DNA of 64,000 bases, taken from Jejuia sp043557195. Its GTDB lineage: Bacteria > Bacteroidota > Bacteroidia > Flavobacteriales > Flavobacteriaceae. Below the pieces are notes generated by a model that worked only from the letters and a program-made list of their open reading frames with translations, made no database searches and had not been told where the DNA came from. This document shows, one piece after another, positions 42,818-50,352 of this stretch. The stretch spans positions 3,472,001-3,536,000 of the forward strand of contig CP121314.1 in the NCBI GenBank assembly GCA_043557195.1. The letters are read 5' to 3'. The stretch's first letter is position 1, and each line of letters starts with the position of its first letter. The position numbers and the translations under genes are program-made.

Positions 42818-43123
42818 TTATATAAATTTTTCAATAGGAACTACAATCGCTTTTAAGGGATTGTTAGTTTCTAAGTTTGTATTAAATTCTTTGATTAAAT
42901 TGAATAATGTATCAATGTTTTCGTTTTCTGTAAAAGAAAAAAACAGGCTTGATTCATTACTTCCTTTTTCACCTGAAAACCAATTTGAAGCCATTAATAA
43001 TGAGGTCCTATTTTTGTATCCATCAATTTCTGAACTACTAAAGTTTTCAATATTTGCTTTTTCAAACAATTTCAAAACATCTTTCTGAAATTGTTCTACT
43101 GCTGTAACGATGACTAATTTCAT
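42818..43123 (-). CDS. Small PII/CutA-like protein linked to the RND pump
   Basis: 101 aa, cytoplasmic. The beta-alpha-beta pattern (MKLVIVTAVEQFQKDVLKLF, then ENFSSSEIDGYK...SLFFSFTE, then LKAIVVPIEKFI) resembles the PII/CutA-like ferredoxin fold of DUF3240-type proteins, which are encoded beside heavy-metal RND pumps. I cannot assign a ligand. It lies 91 bp downstream of the RND permease stop and 18 bp before DUF2892. Confidence in the gene is high, in the family moderate. Confidence 0.75.
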   Translation of the reverse strand: MKLVIVTAVEQFQKDVLKLFEKANIENFSSSEIDGYKNRTSLLMASNWFSGEKGSNESSLFFSFTENENIDTLFNLIKEFNTNLETNNPLKAIVVPIEKFI

Positions 43124-43140
43124 TGTCTTAAATTTTTTAG

Positions 43141-43160
43141 GTTCGAGCGCAGTCGAGAAC
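43141..43160. repeat. Short imperfect palindrome
   Basis: GTTCGAGCGCAGTCGAGAAC lies between the RND and PII-like genes. It resembles a short palindrome frequent between flavobacterial genes (from memory). Confidence 0.35.
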
Positions 43161-43214
43161 TCATTTCAACTACTTTGCTACATATAGGTCTCTACTGCAC
43201 TCAACCAAATGTTA

Positions 43215-46200
43215 TTATTTATAATTTTTCTTTTCTATCATGTAATACACTAATGGCACAACCAACAAGGTTAAAACTGTTGACACGATGGTTCCTCCCA
43301 TTAGTGATATAGCTAGCCCTTGAAAAATAGGATCAAAAAGTATTACGAACGCCCCAATTACAACGGTTCCTGCCGTTAATAGAATGGGTGTTGTACGTAC
43401 CGCTCCAGCTTCAATTGCTGCTTGTTTTAGAGGTACACCTTCTGCAGTTCTTAAGTTGATAAAGTCAATGAGTAATACCGAATTTCGCACCATTATACCC
43501 GCTAAAGCAATCATACCAATAAATGAGGTAGCCGTAAAAAATGCGCCCATAAGCCAATGTCCTAGAATAATTCCAATTAAGGATAACGGAATAGCAACCA
43601 TCATAACTATTGGTGCTTTAAAATTTTGAAACCATCCTACAATTAAAATATAAATGAGAATAATAGCGCCTAAAAAGGCGATGCCTAAATCTCGAAAAAC
43701 CTCCAAAGTTATTTGCCATTCACCATCCCATTTTACGGTATAATCATCTTCAAAATCTGGCTGGCCTAAATACATTTCGTTAATCTCGTAGCCTGTTGGT
43801 AATGGAATGTTTTTCAGTTTTTCTTCCATCCCCAAAATTGCATAAGCGGGACTCTCTAATTCACCTGCCATATCGGCCATAACATAGACTACTCGTTTTT
43901 GGTTTTTGCGGTAAATACTTTTTGCTGTATTAGTTTCTGTAATATTAACCAAGTCTGCAATAGGCACCATATTACCTTGTTTAGATTTCACCTTTAATTG
44001 TGATATATCAGAAATTGTCGATTTTTCTTTTTCATCTAAAGCCAACAATAATCCAACTTGATTAACGGCATCTTCGTCAAATAGGTTGGTTAGAATTCTG
44101 TTAGACAAAGCCATATTCATCGTATAAACTATCTGCTGCGGAGCAACTCCGTATAACATCGCTTTCTCTTTGTTAATTTCGAATTGATATTCGGTTTGAT
44201 CTGCTTCTACCATCCAATCGATATCCACAACATCTTCTGTGTTTTTCAGGATATCTTGTATACTATTGGCTATTTCAATTTGCTTGTCATATTCGGGTCC
44301 ATAAACTTCAGCTACAATTGTTGATAAAACTGGAGGTCCTGGTGGGACTTCAACTAATTTCACATTTGCATTATATTTTGAAGCTATGTTTTGAATATCT
44401 GGTCGCAGTAACTTCGCAATATCGTGACTTTGATCAGAGCGTTCTTTTTTGTCCAATAAATTTACTTGAATATCGGCCATATTACTACCGCCACGTAAAT
44501 CGTAATGACGCACCAATCCATTAAAAGTAATTGGCGCCGAGGTTCCAATGTAGTTTTGGTAATTCACCACTTCTGGTCGGGTAGATAAATATTGTGCAAT
44601 TTCTTGAGCTACAACGCCAGTTCTTTCTAGCGTTGTGCCTTCAGGCATATCTATGACTACTTGGAATTCATTTTTATTATCAAAAGGCAACATTTTTACT
44701 GCAACCGATTTTGTAAAAAACAAAACCATGGTGCCCATAAGTAACAGGAATGTTCCACCTAAAAACAACCAACGTTTTGTTTTGCTTTCTAATAGGGGTC
44801 TTTCAAACTTATTATAAACTCTATAAATAGCCGTATCCTCAATTGCTTTTTCAGGTTTATCTGCAGCGACTTTTTTGTCCTTTTCTCTCAAGAAAATATA
44901 ACCCAAATAAGGCGTTATTGTTAAAGCCACAAATAAGGATAATATCATGGCAATAGACGCTCCAATTGGCATTGGTGCCATATAAGGACCCATTAATCCA
45001 GATACAAACGCCATAGGTAGAACAGACGCTATTACTGTAAAGGTTGCCAATATAGTAGGGTTACCAACTTCATTTATAGCATATAAAGCAGCTTGTTTAA
45101 AAGGCAAACGTTTCATTTTAAAATGTCTATGCATGTTTTCGGCAATAATAATGGAGTCATCTACCACAATACCAGTAACGAATACCAATGCAAATAATGT
45201 GATTCTGTTTAGCGTGTAATCCAACATATAGTAACTCAAAAGCGTTAAAGCAAACGTGATTGGAACGGATAAAAACACCACCAAACCACCGCGCCAACCC
45301 ATAGCCAACATAACCACAATAGTTACCGCTATAATAGAACCTATAAGATGCAAGAGTAATTCTGATACTTTGTGTGACGCCGTTTCACCATAGTTTCTTG
45401 TAATTTCAACATGGACATCATCTGGGATTAAAGTTGTTCGAAGATGTGATACCTTATCAATAATAACCTCAGCAATTTTCATGGCATCAGCACCTTTTCT
45501 TTTAGCAACAGAAATGGTTACAGCAGGATACTCAGATTGGTATTCAGAAGCTTTCGCACTGCCTTTACCAAATCCTAAACTCACATAGTTTTGTGGTACT
45601 TCTGGTCCGTCAATAATTGTCGCAATTTGCTTTAAATAAATGGGCTGATTTTGTTGCACACCAACTACTAAATTCTCCACATCGGTAACCGATTCCAAAA
45701 ACTTACCAGTATTTACTAAAAATTCGGTATCATTCTTATCAAAACTTCCGGAGTTTAATTGACTATTGTTCACTTTAATCATTTCAGAAACCATCAAGAA
45801 ATCAAGTCCACTTGCTGCCAGTTTATCTTTATCTAAAACCACACGTAATTGGCGATTTCTCCCGCCAATTTTATGCGTCATGGCTACATCGTTTACCTTT
45901 TTAATTTCAGATTCAAGCTCTTGTGCCATTTGGCCTAATTGGTAATCGTCGTAATTTTCGCTCCACAAGGTTAATCCTAACATTGGTACATCATCAATGG
46001 CACGTGTTTTTACCAACGGAAACGTTACGCCTGCAGGCATTTGATCCATGTGCTTGTTAATTTCGTTATATAATTTCACGAAACTGCGCTCAATATCTTC
46101 GCCTACATAAAACTGTACAATCACCATACCTTGCTCTTTCATCGACGCAGAGTAGACATATTCAACACCTTTTATGTTCGAAATGAGTTGTTCTAAAGGC

Positions 46201-46409
46201 TTAATAACTCGTGATTCTACCTCTGTTGGACTCGCTCCAGGATACCCAACAAAAATGTCGGCCATAGGCACATCAATTTGTGGCTCTTCTTCACGCGGAA
46301 TTAAAAACGAACTATACACACCAACAACCATAAACACAATCATTAACAAAACTGTTAACTTCGATTGTATAAAGATTTTGGCAATTTTACCTGCGATTCC
46401 TTCTTTCAT
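43215..46409 (-). CDS. Efflux RND transporter permease subunit
   Basis: 1064-aa proton-driven inner-membrane pump of the AcrB/MdtC/CusA superfamily. Twelve membrane helices are predicted, with two large periplasmic loops after helices 1 and 7. Signatures are PREEEPQIDVPMADIFVGYP near residue 35, GIVVDDSIIIAENMHRHFK in helix 4 (proton relay Asp pair) and GIMVRNSVLLIDFINLR in helix 10. The VVDDSIIIAEN pattern is nearer the HAE1 (hydrophobe) than the heavy-metal class, so the substrate is uncertain. It forms a tripartite pump with the adaptor and TolC genes upstream, all minus strand, with a 52-bp gap to the adaptor. The operon promoter has the candidate Fnr-type operator. Confidence 0.95.
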   Translation of the reverse strand: MKEGIAGKIAKIFIQSKLTVLLMIVFMVVGVYSSFLIPREEEPQIDVPMADIFVGYPGASPTEVESRVIKPLEQLISNIKGVEYVYSASMKEQGMVIVQFYVGEDIERSFVKLYNEINKHMDQMPAGVTFPLVKTRAIDDVPMLGLTLWSENYDDYQLGQMAQELESEIKKVNDVAMTHKIGGRNRQLRVVLDKDKLAASGLDFLMVSEMIKVNNSQLNSGSFDKNDTEFLVNTGKFLESVTDVENLVVGVQQNQPIYLKQIATIIDGPEVPQNYVSLGFGKGSAKASEYQSEYPAVTISVAKRKGADAMKIAEVIIDKVSHLRTTLIPDDVHVEITRNYGETASHKVSELLLHLIGSIIAVTIVVMLAMGWRGGLVVFLSVPITFALTLLSYYMLDYTLNRITLFALVFVTGIVVDDSIIIAENMHRHFKMKRLPFKQAALYAINEVGNPTILATFTVIASVLPMAFVSGLMGPYMAPMPIGASIAMILSLFVALTITPYLGYIFLREKDKKVAADKPEKAIEDTAIYRVYNKFERPLLESKTKRWLFLGGTFLLLMGTMVLFFTKSVAVKMLPFDNKNEFQVVIDMPEGTTLERTGVVAQEIAQYLSTRPEVVNYQNYIGTSAPITFNGLVRHYDLRGGSNMADIQVNLLDKKERSDQSHDIAKLLRPDIQNIASKYNANVKLVEVPPGPPVLSTIVAEVYGPEYDKQIEIANSIQDILKNTEDVVDIDWMVEADQTEYQFEINKEKAMLYGVAPQQIVYTMNMALSNRILTNLFDEDAVNQVGLLLALDEKEKSTISDISQLKVKSKQGNMVPIADLVNITETNTAKSIYRKNQKRVVYVMADMAGELESPAYAILGMEEKLKNIPLPTGYEINEMYLGQPDFEDDYTVKWDGEWQITLEVFRDLGIAFLGAIILIYILIVGWFQNFKAPIVMMVAIPLSLIGIILGHWLMGAFFTATSFIGMIALAGIMVRNSVLLIDFINLRTAEGVPLKQAAIEAGAVRTTPILLTAGTVVIGAFVILFDPIFQGLAISLMGGTIVSTVLTLLVVPLVYYMIEKKNYK

Positions 46410-46412
46410 AAT

Positions 46413-46534
46413 TATAAGCCCCTTTTAATTTCCCCAAAGGGAAAAATTGAACGGGTAAATTTTAATTAATACTTTTTTTTAAGTTTGATTCCGTATTGGC
46501 TTCCTTCCCTTTGGGAAGGATTGAGGATGGGCTT
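46413..46534. repeat. Inverted pair of CCCAAAGGG-centred repeats spanning the adaptor gene end
   Basis: 46413-46446 reads TAAGCCCCTTTTAATTTCCC then CAAAGGGAAAAATT. 46500-46534, read on the minus strand, has TAAGCCCATCC, then AATCCTTCCCAAAGGGAAGG. The two are in opposite orientation. The second lies within the last codons of the adaptor gene. Confidence 0.55.
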
Positions 46535-47598
46535 ATCTTTGCACCATTAAACAATTTTCCTTCGGCAGAAACAATGTAAGCTTCATCTGCATTTAATCCA
46601 GATAAGACTTCTACTTGGTTCCCAAACGTCCTGCCTAAACGCAGCCAACGTAACAAGGCTGTATTACTTTGGCTTACGGTGTAAACTCCAGATAGTTGCC
46701 CATTTTTTACGATAGCGTCTTGAGGTATTAAAACCATAGACCATTTAGCTTTCTTTTCTACTGGAAATTGTACGGTAACAAACATGCCTGATAAAATATT
46801 GGCTTCTGTTCTGTCTAAATCTATTTTTACTAAATATTGCCCTCCTGTATTTTTTGCAGATGAACTTACTTCTGTCACTTTTCCTTTAAGAGTTTTGTTG
46901 ATGGATTTCACCAAAACATCAACGGTTATTCCCGTTTTAATGCTTGAAATTTCAGTTTCAGGTACCATAGCCATCACTTCAAAAACACCTGGAGCTTCTA
47001 TACTTATTAAAGGCATTCCAGGATTTGCCATATCACCAGTTTTTACATTTTTGCTGGTTATAATACCATTAAAAGGTGCAGAAATATTGCTATATGTAAA
47101 TTGTGCATTAATTTCGTTTTTCATATGGTTTGCAGCTTCTAAACGTGCTTTAGCCATTTCAAAATTGGCGGTGACATCATCCATTTCTTTTTGTGATGCA
47201 CTATTGCTTGCAAATAAGTTTTTAAAACGGTTATAATCTTTTTGTGCATTATTAAAAGCAGCTGTAGCCTCGGTAATTCCGGCATTGACTTGTGCTTTTT
47301 TAGCTTGTAAATCGGCATTGTTAATGGAAACTAATAATTGCCCTTTACGCACTTGGTCTCCAACATTTACATGTACTTTATTAACGTATCCCATCATTCT
47401 AGTGCTTAAATCGGCACTATTTTTAGCTTGTATTTTTCCACTAGTAGATAAAAATGGACTATTTCCATTTGCTTCCACTTGGTTTACTTTAACAGTAATT
47501 GCTGGTGAATTATCAGCAACGTTATTTTTGCCTTCGCTTCCGCAACTTGCTAATATTAGTGTTACCAAAAGTGTTAGGATTGTATATGTTTTTTTCAT
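46462..47598 (-). CDS. Efflux RND periplasmic adaptor subunit
   Basis: 378-aa lipoprotein (LLVTLILASC). It joins the RND permease to TolC. Layout: lipoyl half (STRMMGYVNKVHVNVGDQV), coiled-coil hairpin at ~90-155 (AFNNAQKDYNRFKNLFAS), second lipoyl half (NISAPFNGIITSKNV), beta-barrel and membrane-proximal domains (WSMVLIPQDAIVKNGQLSGV). Its C-terminal ~20 residues (PSSILPKGKEANTE and following) are encoded by a dispersed repeat and look non-conserved, so the repeat has probably replaced the original stop. It is 8 bp after TolC and 52 bp before the RND gene. Confidence 0.94.
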   Translation of the reverse strand: MKKTYTILTLLVTLILASCGSEGKNNVADNSPAITVKVNQVEANGNSPFLSTSGKIQAKNSADLSTRMMGYVNKVHVNVGDQVRKGQLLVSINNADLQAKKAQVNAGITEATAAFNNAQKDYNRFKNLFASNSASQKEMDDVTANFEMAKARLEAANHMKNEINAQFTYSNISAPFNGIITSKNVKTGDMANPGMPLISIEAPGVFEVMAMVPETEISSIKTGITVDVLVKSINKTLKGKVTEVSSSAKNTGGQYLVKIDLDRTEANILSGMFVTVQFPVEKKAKWSMVLIPQDAIVKNGQLSGVYTVSQSNTALLRWLRLGRTFGNQVEVLSGLNADEAYIVSAEGKLFNGAKISPSSILPKGKEANTESNLKKSIN

Positions 47599-47606
47599 TT
47601 TAAAAA

Positions 47607-48917
47607 TTATTCTTTAGTTAAAAATTGTAAATACGCTTGTGTATAATTGTATTCAAAAATGGTTTGATAATATTCTAATTGTTTTTGGGCGTATTGTGTT
47701 TCTGCTATTAATAAATCGGATGTTTTTTCTAAACCTTCTTTAAATCTGTTTGTTCGAATTCGTAAAGATTCATCTGATTGTTGTAATGCTAATTCAGTAA
47801 GTTTTAATTTGTTTTCAGCATCTAAAAATGCGCGTTTTGCCTTGTTCAATTCTAATTGACTTTGCGATACATATTGCTCATATTCTAGCTTGGATTTTTC
47901 GAATTCTGCTTTGCTCTTTTGCGCTTTTCCAAAACGTTTTGAGCCTTGAAAAATATCCCAACTTAATTGTGCTCCAAATAAATATCCATTGGCATCAGCT
48001 TGAAAGATTTGATCGTCATACATCTCATAACTACCGAAGGCATTTAATTTTGGTAAGAATGCCATTTTATCTGCTTTATTGATGGATTCAAAAGCGTTTG
48101 ATGCAAATTGCATCGCTTTAATATCTGACCGGTTTTCTGAAACTGTTTTATCCTGCAAAGTATAAGCAGATACAGTCAACTCGTCGGTTGGTGCGTAAAC
48201 AACGAAACTTTCATCATTTATTAAAAAAGATAAATAATTGGATGCGTTTTGAACGTTACTTTTTGCCATATGTAACTGGTTCTGAACTTCGGTTACACGT
48301 ACTTCTACATTTAACACATCTGCACGTTGTAGATAGCCTTGTTTAAAACTATCGTCTGCTAGTTTTTTGTTGGCATTGGCCGCTTCTAGTGCTTTTTCTA
48401 AAACATCTACAGCTTTATATGCTAATTGTAATTGCATGTATGCTTTATCAACTTCAAACGCTAAATAGTCTTTCGTGCGTTCTGTTTTTAAAGACATGGC
48501 CTTCATTTTAGATTTGGCGGCTTTTCGTTGAAACATTCCGTCTAGATTAATAAGTGGTTGCTGTATTTCTAGCTTAGTTGCGAAATTTTCAATTTGAGAT
48601 GGATCGTTTAACAAAGCAGGATTGAAATCGTTCTGTGTTAAAATTTCCTGATTTAATTTTGAACCAAAAGCCATTAATGGATTAGTAGTTGCTATTGCTG
48701 TATGACTTGCAGTAATGTTTGGTAAAAACACAGCGTTTGTTTGTCTGTAATCTGCTCGAGCTTGTTTAAATTCTTCTTCAGAAATTTTAATACTAGTGTT
48801 TCCTTCAAGTACTTTAAACAAAATCTCTGTTTTGGTAATAGCTACTATATCTTGAGCCCTTAAAAATGTATGTCCAAAAAACAGAAACAGTATTAGGATA
48901 TGAATCTTCTTTTTCAT
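47607..48917 (-). CDS. TolC-family outer-membrane efflux protein
   Basis: 436 aa with a signal peptide (HILILFLFFGHTFLRAQ). Two homologous halves form the alpha-barrel and outer-membrane strands: NITASHTAIATTNPLMAFGS and QLSWDIFQGSKRFGKAQKSK are the typical strand-turn regions, followed by long heptad-rich helices. It forms the outer-membrane channel of the RND pump and is the first gene of the operon. A -7 box at 48937-48944 and the palindrome GTAACCTATGTTAC at 48968-48981 lie directly upstream. Confidence 0.94.
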   Translation of the reverse strand: MKKKIHILILFLFFGHTFLRAQDIVAITKTEILFKVLEGNTSIKISEEEFKQARADYRQTNAVFLPNITASHTAIATTNPLMAFGSKLNQEILTQNDFNPALLNDPSQIENFATKLEIQQPLINLDGMFQRKAAKSKMKAMSLKTERTKDYLAFEVDKAYMQLQLAYKAVDVLEKALEAANANKKLADDSFKQGYLQRADVLNVEVRVTEVQNQLHMAKSNVQNASNYLSFLINDESFVVYAPTDELTVSAYTLQDKTVSENRSDIKAMQFASNAFESINKADKMAFLPKLNAFGSYEMYDDQIFQADANGYLFGAQLSWDIFQGSKRFGKAQKSKAEFEKSKLEYEQYVSQSQLELNKAKRAFLDAENKLKLTELALQQSDESLRIRTNRFKEGLEKTSDLLIAETQYAQKQLEYYQTIFEYNYTQAYLQFLTKE

Positions 48918-48936
48918 TTATTAAAAATTTATAGAG

Positions 48937-48944
48937 CAAAAATA
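48937..48944 (-). promoter_or_regulatory. -7 promoter box of the RND efflux operon
   Basis: TATTTTTG on the minus strand matches TAnnTTTG, with its 3' end 20 bp upstream of the tolC-like ATG. No good -33 TTG is present, as expected if an activator substitutes for it. Confidence 0.55.
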
Positions 48945-48967
48945 CATCTAGCTTGCAGGGAAATTTG

Positions 48968-48981
48968 TAACCTATGTTACT
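48968..48981 (-). promoter_or_regulatory. Candidate Crp/Fnr-type operator of the RND efflux operon
   Basis: A perfect palindrome, GTAACCTATGTTAC. Its centre is 37.5 bp from the 3' end of the -7 box, i.e. near -41 of the expected start, the class II activator position. Confidence 0.65.
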
Positions 48982-49002
48982 TACCAAAACAATCACATAT
49001 AT

Positions 49003-49031
49003 AAAAAAGGCACTCCTTTTACAGAGTGCCT
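49003..49031 (-). terminator. Terminator of the DUF2202 gene
   Basis: The stem AGGCACTC (49008-49015) / GAGTGCCT (49024-49031) has a T run on the minus strand. It lies 30 bp after the DUF2202 stop. Confidence 0.75.
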
Positions 49032-49060
49032 CTTAATCAAACCAAATCAATCCAACCAAA

Positions 49061-49705
49061 TCAATTACATTTTTCCCTATTTTCTTTTATGATACTAGTG
49101 TAAGCTTCTTGTGATAGAAATTGAGGCGTATAAGAACTGCCATTTTTTTCTATAGCGAAAACAAAAGTTCTTAGGTGGTTTCGAGAGCCACATTTTAAAC
49201 TTTCAAAAACTGATATTAACCTATTATTAGAACTTGCATCGATGTATACTTGTAGATCTACAATGTCTAAATCTTCAATTGTAGCTCCAATTTTAAGCGC
49301 ATTAACGGTGTTAACAGCTCCATCGATTATAAATTGATTATATAACGATTGCAGCTCTTTATTTGCAAATTCGCCAGTAGGTAAAACCTCATATTCAATA
49401 GTATACTCTTTTAATAGCTTTTCTATGGCATTCATGTGGGTTTGTTCGCTATTTTTAATATTAGCAAATTGATTAATAGACCATAAATTATTTAAATAAG
49501 TGTATGTGTCTCTTGCTAATTTTTCTTCTTCCAACATAAATAGTAGAGCAGCTTTGTCAGTTTCTTCTATTGTTTCATTTATGAATTCATTATTTATATC
49601 ATCATTATTAATATCCTCATTGCTATCGCTACAGGTATTTAAAAATGTAAATGTTATGGCTAATATTATAATAGTAAATATGTGTGTTGTAAATAAATTT
49701 TTCAT
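49061..49705 (-). CDS. DUF2202 lipoprotein
   Basis: 214 aa from the ATG at 49703-49705 (MKNLFTTHIF). The lipobox is TFTFLNTC. The mature part has a Ser/Asn/Asp-rich linker and then the ferritin-like DUF2202 domain: LLFMLEEEKLARDTYTYL, EQTHMNAIEKLL and a Glu/His-containing helical bundle, with a final LRTFVFAIEKNG. The E.K..RD and Q.H pattern could bind a di-iron site, but the function is unknown. Its promoter has the same palindrome (49759-49772) as the RND operon, so it is probably co-regulated. It faces the copper receptor locus across a 206-bp divergent gap. Confidence 0.88.
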   Translation of the reverse strand: MKNLFTTHIFTIIILAITFTFLNTCSDSNEDINNDDINNEFINETIEETDKAALLFMLEEEKLARDTYTYLNNLWSINQFANIKNSEQTHMNAIEKLLKEYTIEYEVLPTGEFANKELQSLYNQFIIDGAVNTVNALKIGATIEDLDIVDLQVYIDASSNNRLISVFESLKCGSRNHLRTFVFAIEKNGSSYTPQFLSQEAYTSIIKENREKCN

Positions 49706-49758
49706 CTTATTTAGATTTAAACCATACATAAATTTACACAATACGAAGAGGATAGTCA

Positions 49759-49772
49759 GTAACTTATGTTAC
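49759..49772 (-). promoter_or_regulatory. Candidate Crp/Fnr-type operator of the DUF2202 gene
   Basis: A perfect palindrome, GTAACTTATGTTAC. Its centre lies 36.5 bp from the 3' end of the minus-strand -7-like box TAAATTTA (49729-49736). Confidence 0.65.
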
Positions 49773-49896
49773 ATATAAAAAACGAAGGGAGAGTAAAAAC
49801 CTGCCTTTTAAAGATATCAAATTATAGGATTAGGTTTTCAGGTTGAATTAATTTGAAAACATGACAAAAGTTTGTAAATGAACTCTATGGCTATTT

Positions 49897-49904
49897 TATA
49901 TTTG
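49897..49904 (+). promoter_or_regulatory. Promoter of the small Cys-motif gene and copper receptor
   Basis: A full TAnnTTTG box (TATATTTG) with TTTG at 49871-49874, 22 bp upstream. It ends 7 bp before the ATG at 49912, so the mRNA is nearly leaderless. Confidence 0.65.
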
Positions 49905-49911
49905 CAGCATA

Positions 49912-50289
49912 ATGAAAATAGGCACCCACATAGTTTTTGTTTTTTTAAGCGCTTTGATACTCATCAATAGTGTTAAAACATCTTTAACCTATGCTTATTT
50001 TGAATTAGACCCAATAGGGTTTATTGAAAACTTATGTGAAAATAAAGACAAACCGGAACTTGAATGTAACGGTAAGTGCCATTTAAAAAAAGTAGCCAAA
50101 TCTCAAGACAGTAAGCAAAACACCCCCGAAAGTATTATAAATTTTGAGGAGGTAGTACTATATACTAGTAGTATTTCAGAGTTTTTGTTTCCTAAAGTTA
50201 TTCCAAATATACTGGCTAATCTAAACACCTATCAAAATTTATATTCATTTATAAATACATACGATTTTTTTCATCCTCCAAAAGTATAA
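49912..50289 (+). CDS. Small exported protein with CNGKC motif, linked to copper receptor
   Basis: 125 aa. An N-terminal hydrophobic segment (IVFVFLSALILINSV) acts as signal or anchor. Then comes the motif LCENKDKPELECNGKCHLKK with C42, C52 and C56 and a nearby His; the rest is polar and ends FFHPPKV. Proteins with a CNGKC.L core occur next to TonB receptors in other flavobacteria, as far as I recall, and have no name. The Cys/His set suggests metal (copper) binding. It starts 8 bp after a strong promoter and is followed 63 bp later by the OprC-like receptor, so it is likely an operon. Confidence 0.8.
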   Translation: MKIGTHIVFVFLSALILINSVKTSLTYAYFELDPIGFIENLCENKDKPELECNGKCHLKKVAKSQDSKQNTPESIINFEEVVLYTSSISEFLFPKVIPNILANLNTYQNLYSFINTYDFFHPPKV

Positions 50290-50352
50290 TGGACTTTTTA
50301 GAGGTAGTAATTACTGCTCAAATTACATAAGTTAAAAATTAAATTACTATAA

